A program made the translations under genes and the position numbers. A DNA stretch of 8,953 nt, taken from Acidimicrobiales bacterium (GTDB lineage: Bacteria; Actinomycetota; Acidimicrobiia; Acidimicrobiales; RAAP-2). The DNA is taken from NCBI GenBank assembly GCA_017883125.1, contig JADGOD010000021.1, forward strand, positions 1 to 8,953. Reading direction: 5' to 3'. Below, piece after piece: positions 6,608 to 8,953 of this stretch; within the stretch, counting starts at the first letter, position 1, and each line of letters opens with the position of its first letter. The notes under the pieces are model-generated. The model was given only the letters and a program-made list of their open reading frames with translations, was not told the origin of the DNA and searched no databases.

Positions 6608-6952
6608 ATGGCACGCAAACGGGGGCTTGCGGATATCAAGGATCGCGGTCAGAACGTCGCGGATCTCGTCGTCCAATACCTCAAGCAAGAGACCTTGAAC
6701 CCACTTCAGGCGCTGGGGCGCTTCGTCGTCTACGGCACCGTGGGCTCGATCTTCCTGGCCATCGGACTGGTCCTGCTGCTCACCGCCGTCCTGCGGCTGC
6801 TCCAGGAGGAGACCGGCGTCTTCAACGGAAACCTCTCGTGGATCCCCTACCTGATCGTGGCCATCCTCGCTGTCGGCGTGATCGCCCTGGCCGCATGGCG
6901 TGTGGTGAGCGGGCCAGCCAAGCGCCGCCTGCCGAAGCCGGGGAGCAAGTGA
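6608..6952 (+). CDS. Small two-span membrane protein, phage-holin-III-like
   Basis: I place the start at ATG 6608 because the protein from there has a sensible beginning (MARKRGLADIKDRG). The longer open frame from 6473 would overlap the thioesterase gene deeply. The 114-residue product has an N-terminal basic, amphipathic helix (about 1-36) and a first membrane span near 39-65 (VYGTVGSIFLAIGLVLLLTAVL). An acidic-polar loop (QEETGVFNGNLS) follows, then a second span near 79-100 (IPYLIVAILAVGVIALAAW) and a basic tail rich in K, R and P. This layout resembles the actinobacterial 'holin superfamily III' type proteins, which are mostly chromosomal and of unknown function; no lysis gene is nearby, so the name should not be read as a phage function. 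The stop TGA shares its A with the next gene's ATG (TGATG), showing tight coupling. Confidence 0.8.
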   Translation: MARKRGLADIKDRGQNVADLVVQYLKQETLNPLQALGRFVVYGTVGSIFLAIGLVLLLTAVLRLLQEETGVFNGNLSWIPYLIVAILAVGVIALAAWRVVSGPAKRRLPKPGSK

Positions 6953-7164
6953 TGCCCCACGCTCCCGCACCGATCACCCGCAAGGACCTCGAAGACGCTC
7001 TGCGGGGTCTGGTCGACGACAGCCACGAGACGATCGTGGACATGGGCACCAAGGCCGCAGGCATCGCCGGCGCCGTGGGCTTCCTCGTCCTTGCCCTCAC
7101 CTACCTTCTCGGCCGACGCCGTGGCTCTCGAGCCAGGGCGGTGGTGGAAGTGAGAAGGATCTAG
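6952..7164 (+). CDS. Small single-span membrane protein of unknown function (70 aa)
   Basis: The frame is open from 6838, but ATG 6952 is the likely start. It has GGAG at 6942-6945 with a 6 nt spacer, and it joins the preceding stop as TGATG. The product has a polar, acidic N-terminal helix (KDLEDALRGLVDDSHETIVDMG). One membrane span follows near 33-53 (TKAAGIAGAVGFLVLALTYLL), then a strongly basic stop-transfer sequence (GRRRGSRAR) and a short tail. By the positive-inside rule the C-terminus would be cytoplasmic and the N-terminal helix outside, without a cleavable signal. I recognise no family. The coupling indicates it is made together with the holin-like protein, perhaps as a partner in one membrane complex. 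Confidence 0.72.
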   Translation: MPHAPAPITRKDLEDALRGLVDDSHETIVDMGTKAAGIAGAVGFLVLALTYLLGRRRGSRARAVVEVRRI

Positions 7165-7167
7165 GTC

Positions 7168-7377
7168 ATGGACGCGATCTTCGGTTGGCTCTATCGAACG
7201 GGTCTCAAGCGTGGAGGCAAGGGCGGCCACTGGTCGTGGTTCATCGTCTCGCTCGCTGCGTTCCTACTCCGACGGGACCGAGCGCAGCGCAGTGCGTCCG
7301 TCATCAGGTTCCCCGTCAAGCCGGGGGACAAGGTCCTCGTCACGATGCGTGAGCTCGGCGACACGGCTGATTCGTAG
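7168..7377 (+). CDS. Small protein with short hydrophobic segment and conserved-looking C-terminal strand pair (69 aa)
   Basis: The ATG at 7168 follows the previous stop by 3 nt and has AGAAGGA about 8 nt upstream, a good Shine-Dalgarno. The N-terminal part is basic and aromatic (MDAIFGWLYRTGLKRGGKGGHW). It is followed by a hydrophobic run of only about 13 residues (WSWFIVSLAAFLL), which could be an interfacial or monotopic membrane anchor rather than a full span. The C-terminal third (SVIRFPVKPGDKVLVTMREL) looks like a beta hairpin around a PGDK turn. That arrangement, a membrane segment then a short 'PGD/E' strand pair, occurs in other small actinobacterial proteins, but I cannot name the family. 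It ends 6 nt before trmI and is probably in the same operon. Confidence 0.75.
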   Translation: MDAIFGWLYRTGLKRGGKGGHWSWFIVSLAAFLLRRDRAQRSASVIRFPVKPGDKVLVTMRELGDTADS

Positions 7378-7383
7378 GGATCC

Positions 7384-8157
7384 GTGACACCTATCCGGCC
7401 CGTAGGCCCAGGCGAGCGCGTCATGCTCGTGGACTCCAAGGAGCGCCGCTACCTCGTGACCATGGTCCCGGGGGCGAGCTTCCACACCCACTCGGGGATC
7501 GTGGCCCACGACGACATCATCGGCCAGGACGAGGGCCGGATGGTGAAGGGCAACACGGAGCGGAGCTTCCTCGTGCTCCGGCCCACCTTGGCCGACGTGG
7601 TCGTCAAGATGCCCCGCGGAGCGCAGGTCATCTACCCGAAGGACCTCGGAGCGATCCTCATGGCCGCCGACATCGGCCCCGGCATGCGGATCCTGGAGGC
7701 CGGTGTCGGGTCCGGGGCTCTCTCGATGACGCTCCTGCGGGCCGGTGCCTCGGTCGTCGGCTACGAGATCCGAGAGGACTTCGCCAACAACGCGCAGAAG
7801 AACGTGGCCGCCCTGCTCGGAGACGACGTCGACTACCGGGTCGAGATCCGTGACGTCACCGAGGGGATCTCCGAGGAGGGACTCGACCGGATCCTCCTCG
7901 ACATGCCCGAGCCGTCGAGCGTCGTGGGCCACGCCGCAACCGCGCTTCGCCCCGGGGGGATCTTCTTTGCCTACCTTCCGACGATCAACCAGACCTGGCA
8001 GCTGCGTCAGACCCTGGAGCAGAGCTCCTTCGGTCTCGCCGAGACGACCGAGATCCTCCGTCGCACCTGGCACATCGAAGACAGGAGCGTGAGGCCCGAC
8101 CACCGCATGGTCGCCCACACCGGGTTCCTGACCACCGCCAGGCGCCTGATCACCTAG
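7384..8157 (+). CDS. trmI: tRNA (adenine(58)-N1)-methyltransferase TrmI
   Basis: This SAM-dependent enzyme methylates N1 of adenine 58 in the T-loop of tRNA and works as a homotetramer in bacteria. The 257-residue protein aligns by eye along its whole length with mycobacterial Rv2118c. It has a small N-terminal beta domain (GERVMLVDSKERRYLVTMVPG, FHTHSGIVAHDDIIG) and QVIYPKDLGAILMAADI. The SAM motif EAGVGSGALS is at 105-114, the acidic residue in VGYEIRED follows, the catalytic-side motif LLDMPEP is at 171-177, and the C-terminal signature RPDHRMVAHTGFL is near 237-249. The start is GTG at 7384; GGGA overlaps the end of the preceding stop about 3-4 nt upstream, a somewhat close ribosome site. 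The three small membrane-protein genes upstream are spaced so tightly that co-transcription is likely. A hairpin follows the stop. Confidence 0.95.
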   Translation: MTPIRPVGPGERVMLVDSKERRYLVTMVPGASFHTHSGIVAHDDIIGQDEGRMVKGNTERSFLVLRPTLADVVVKMPRGAQVIYPKDLGAILMAADIGPGMRILEAGVGSGALSMTLLRAGASVVGYEIREDFANNAQKNVAALLGDDVDYRVEIRDVTEGISEEGLDRILLDMPEPSSVVGHAATALRPGGIFFAYLPTINQTWQLRQTLEQSSFGLAETTEILRRTWHIEDRSVRPDHRMVAHTGFLTTARRLIT

Positions 8158-8159
8158 CC

Positions 8160-8174
8160 GAGCCCCGAGGGCTC
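8160..8174. terminator. Bidirectional hairpin between trmI and ferredoxin genes
   Basis: GAGCCC-CGA-GGGCTC is a perfect 6 bp inverted repeat with a 3 nt loop. It fills the 23 nt gap between two convergent stop codons (8157 and 8181). It has no T-tract on either side, as is common for high-GC terminators. Position between converging genes is the main support. Confidence 0.6.
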
Positions 8175-8180
8175 AGAAGG

Positions 8181-8417
8181 TCAGTCGTTCTCGATGAAGA
8201 TGCACTCGCCGGGGCACTCTTCGGAAGCCTCGACGACAGCGTCGTTGAGATCATCGGGGACCACCGCCATGCCAGCCGAGCCGCCTGGCTCGTTCCTCAC
8301 CTGGTCGCCATCCTTGACGTAGGCCAGACCATCGTCGAGCAGCGTGAAGACAGCCGGCGCGATCTCCTCGCAGAGACCGTCTCCCGTGCACAGATCCTGA
8401 TCGATCCAGACCTTCAT
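8181..8417 (-). CDS. Single-cluster ferredoxin ([3Fe-4S]/[4Fe-4S] type)
   Basis: The 78-residue soluble protein is a small electron carrier. Its cluster ligands are C10-x2-D13-x2-C16 (LCTGDGLCEEIAP) and C68-P69 (ECPGECIFIE). The aspartate takes the place of the second cysteine of a [4Fe-4S] site. Such proteins bind a [3Fe-4S] cluster or an aspartate-ligated [4Fe-4S] cluster, as in Pyrococcus ferredoxin. C72 is an additional cysteine four residues after C68, seen in other actinobacterial proteins ending in CPGECI. The fold is the usual short form with a loop near 37-54. The start ATG has a strong GGAGAAGG sequence 3-7 nt upstream. Ferredoxins of this type often feed cytochromes P450, but no partner is visible here. 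The gene is divergent from arc and convergent with trmI, in a 237 bp unit of its own. Confidence 0.93.
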   Translation of the reverse strand: MKVWIDQDLCTGDGLCEEIAPAVFTLLDDGLAYVKDGDQVRNEPGGSAGMAVVPDDLNDAVVEASEECPGECIFIEND

Positions 8418-8420
8418 TCA

Positions 8421-8428
8421 CCTTCTCC
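8421..8428 (-). promoter_or_regulatory. Strong ribosome binding site of the ferredoxin gene
   Basis: GGAGAAGG on the minus strand ends 3 nt before the ATG; its GGAG part has a 7 nt spacer. It fixes the start at 8417. Confidence 0.7.
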
Positions 8429-8444
8429 TCGTCATGGGCCACGG

Positions 8445-8460
8445 CTCGGGTCTTCCCGAG
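8445..8460 (-). promoter_or_regulatory. Inverted repeat in the ferredoxin 5' leader
   Basis: CTCGGG and CCCGAG form a perfect 6 bp stem around a 4 nt loop (TCTT on the plus strand, AAGA on the minus strand). It lies 27 nt upstream of the ferredoxin ATG and 17 nt before its ribosome site. It could be a leader-RNA hairpin or a repressor operator. Neither can be decided from sequence, and there is no T-tract to suggest termination. Confidence 0.4.
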
Positions 8461-8501
8461 ATGGGCACCCGCCTGCCGCGTGTGGGCTTCGAACCTTTTT
8501 G

Positions 8502-8507
8502 ATGCTA
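8502..8507 (-). promoter_or_regulatory. Candidate -10 box (TAGCAT) for the ferredoxin gene
   Basis: TAGCAT on the minus strand fits TANNNT. It would start a transcript near 8495, giving a leader of about 78 nt that includes the inverted repeat at 8445-8460. No clear -35 is seen. The rest of the 176 nt divergent region (8418-8593) contains no ORF I accept and no RNA gene. Confidence 0.3.
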
Positions 8508-8567
8508 TCGCCTGCCCGGCCGTCCCCGATCATTCCCTCTGACGAGGTGGACCCGAGGCTCCGCCGG

Positions 8568-8586
8568 TAGGGTAGATCGAGGGAGG
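8568..8586 (+). promoter_or_regulatory. Candidate -10 box (TAGGGT) and ribosome binding site (GGAGG) of arc
   Basis: TAGGGT at 8568-8573 matches TANNNT and would start transcription near 8580. GGAGG at 8582-8586 lies 7 nt before the ATG at 8594, a strong Shine-Dalgarno that fixes the start. A transcript from this box would have a leader of about 14 nt, very short for a Shine-Dalgarno gene, so the true promoter may lie further upstream. Confidence 0.45.
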
Positions 8587-8593
8587 CGATTCG

Positions 8594-8953
8594 ATGAGTG
8601 ATCACGATCAAGAGCCGTCTAGAAGCACTGAGGCCGAGCTGGAAGCAGCGCGCGACGAGCTCGTCCACCTGCAAGAGATGGCTGCCGGCAGTCCCTCGAT
8701 GGTCGAGACCCTTGAGGAGAAGATCCTCGAGATCAACGGCCAGCTCAGCCACACCCGATCGCAGAACGATCGGTTGAGCTTCGCCCTCCAACAAGCCAAG
8801 GAGCAGCTCGCCGCGCTGCGTGACGAAGTCGACAAGCTCACCCAGCCGCCATCGTCCTACGGCACCTACCTCGGCATGAACCCCGACGGGTCGATCGACG
8901 TGGTCGTCTCGGGGAGGAAGATGAGGGTCTCGCTAAGCCCCGACATCGACCCA
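8594..8953 (+). CDS. arc: Proteasome-associated AAA ATPase ARC/Mpa, N-terminal part
   Basis: The window holds the first 120 codons of the hexameric ATPase that recognises pupylated proteins, unfolds them and feeds them to the 20S proteasome. Residues about 12-84 form a long charged coiled coil (SQNDRLSFALQQAKEQLAAL, LRDEVDKL), the part that binds Pup. They are followed by PPSSYGTYL and the first OB-fold strands, SIDVVVSGRKMRVSLSPDIDP. These match mycobacterial Mpa closely in the same order (EVDRLGQPPSGYG, VDVFTSGRKMR, SPNID). The AAA module with its Walker motifs lies beyond the window. The ATG is fixed by GGAGG 7 nt upstream. The N-terminal extension before the coiled coil is short and acidic. 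Nearby trmI agrees with the mycobacterial layout, so dop, pup and prcBA are expected downstream, which is inference. Confidence 0.95.
   Translation, partial: MSDHDQEPSRSTEAELEAARDELVHLQEMAAGSPSMVETLEEKILEINGQLSHTRSQNDRLSFALQQAKEQLAALRDEVDKLTQPPSSYGTYLGMNPDGSIDVVVSGRKMRVSLSPDIDP

Noticed and set aside
6608..6952. Prophage remnant, suggested by the holin-like protein
   Set aside because: No other phage gene, integrase, attachment site or composition change is present; the neighbours are housekeeping genes and holin-III-like proteins are common on actinobacterial chromosomes.
8480..8500. LexA-type SOS box suggested by TTCGAAC
   Set aside because: Only one half-site is present; the second half at the required spacing is missing.
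8434..8502. Plus-strand 22-codon ORF ending RVGFEPF in the ferredoxin-arc gap, with a TTCGAA tRNA T-loop-like sequence
   Set aside because: No Shine-Dalgarno precedes the ATG. As a tRNA, the T-stem flanking TTCGAA does not pair beyond two bases and no acceptor or anticodon arm is found, so neither a peptide nor a tRNA is supported.
8470..8516. Direct repeat CGCCTGCC at 8470-8477 and 8509-8516 around the TAGCAT box
   Set aside because: An 8-mer repeated once in high-GC DNA is expected by chance; there is no third copy and no symmetry.
6151..8543. Identical 11-mer TTCCCTCTGAC upstream of both the thioesterase (6151-6161) and arc (8533-8543)
   Set aside because: Several shared 11-mers are expected by chance in 9 kb, and the distances to the candidate -10 boxes differ (16 versus 24 nt), so a shared activator site is not supported.

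Overview
The window is high-GC DNA with dense, mostly intact genes, several GTG starts and very short intergenic gaps. The gene content points to an actinobacterium. It has a fused FO synthase (FbiC/CofGH type, the deazaflavin step of coenzyme F420 synthesis), a TrmI tRNA methyltransferase of the Rv2118c type, and the start of ARC/Mpa, the ATPase of the Pup-proteasome. A deep-branching group such as Acidimicrobiia would fit, but that placement is inference from gene set and style, not a phylogeny.

Left part (1-653, + strand): the 3' end of a fatty-acid CoA ligase gene, then a 75-residue helical protein of unknown function three bases downstream. These converge on a leftward block (673-6126, - strand). 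Read in transcription order, that block is transketolase (tkt), bifunctional FO synthase (fbiC/cofGH), and a LOG/TIGR00730-type Rossmann protein whose GTG start overlaps the fbiC stop by 4 nt. The 67-98 nt before fbiC hold a hairpin, a perfect GAGATCTC palindrome and a TANNNT box, so fbiC may have its own promoter inside the block.

Middle part (6127-8157, + strand): a 65 nt divergent region separates tkt from a rightward run. This run holds a hotdog-fold thioesterase, three small membrane-associated proteins (114, 70 and 69 aa) packed end to end, and trmI. The first two genes of the run lack a Shine-Dalgarno sequence. Each has TANNNT exactly 8 nt before its start codon, which suggests leaderless transcripts.

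Right part (8158-8953): a GC-rich hairpin lies between the convergent trmI and a single-cluster ferredoxin gene (- strand). A 176 nt divergent region follows, then the first 120 codons of arc, cut by the window end. In mycobacteria trmI also lies close to mpa, so this looks like the conserved flank of the Pup-proteasome locus with a ferredoxin inserted.

Most of the window is core metabolism. I see no tRNA, rRNA, CRISPR array, transposase or phage region, and no gene appears frameshifted. The least explained parts are the trio of small membrane proteins before trmI, the ferredoxin next to arc, and the start and regulation of fbiC. No gene-free stretch exceeds about 180 nt.
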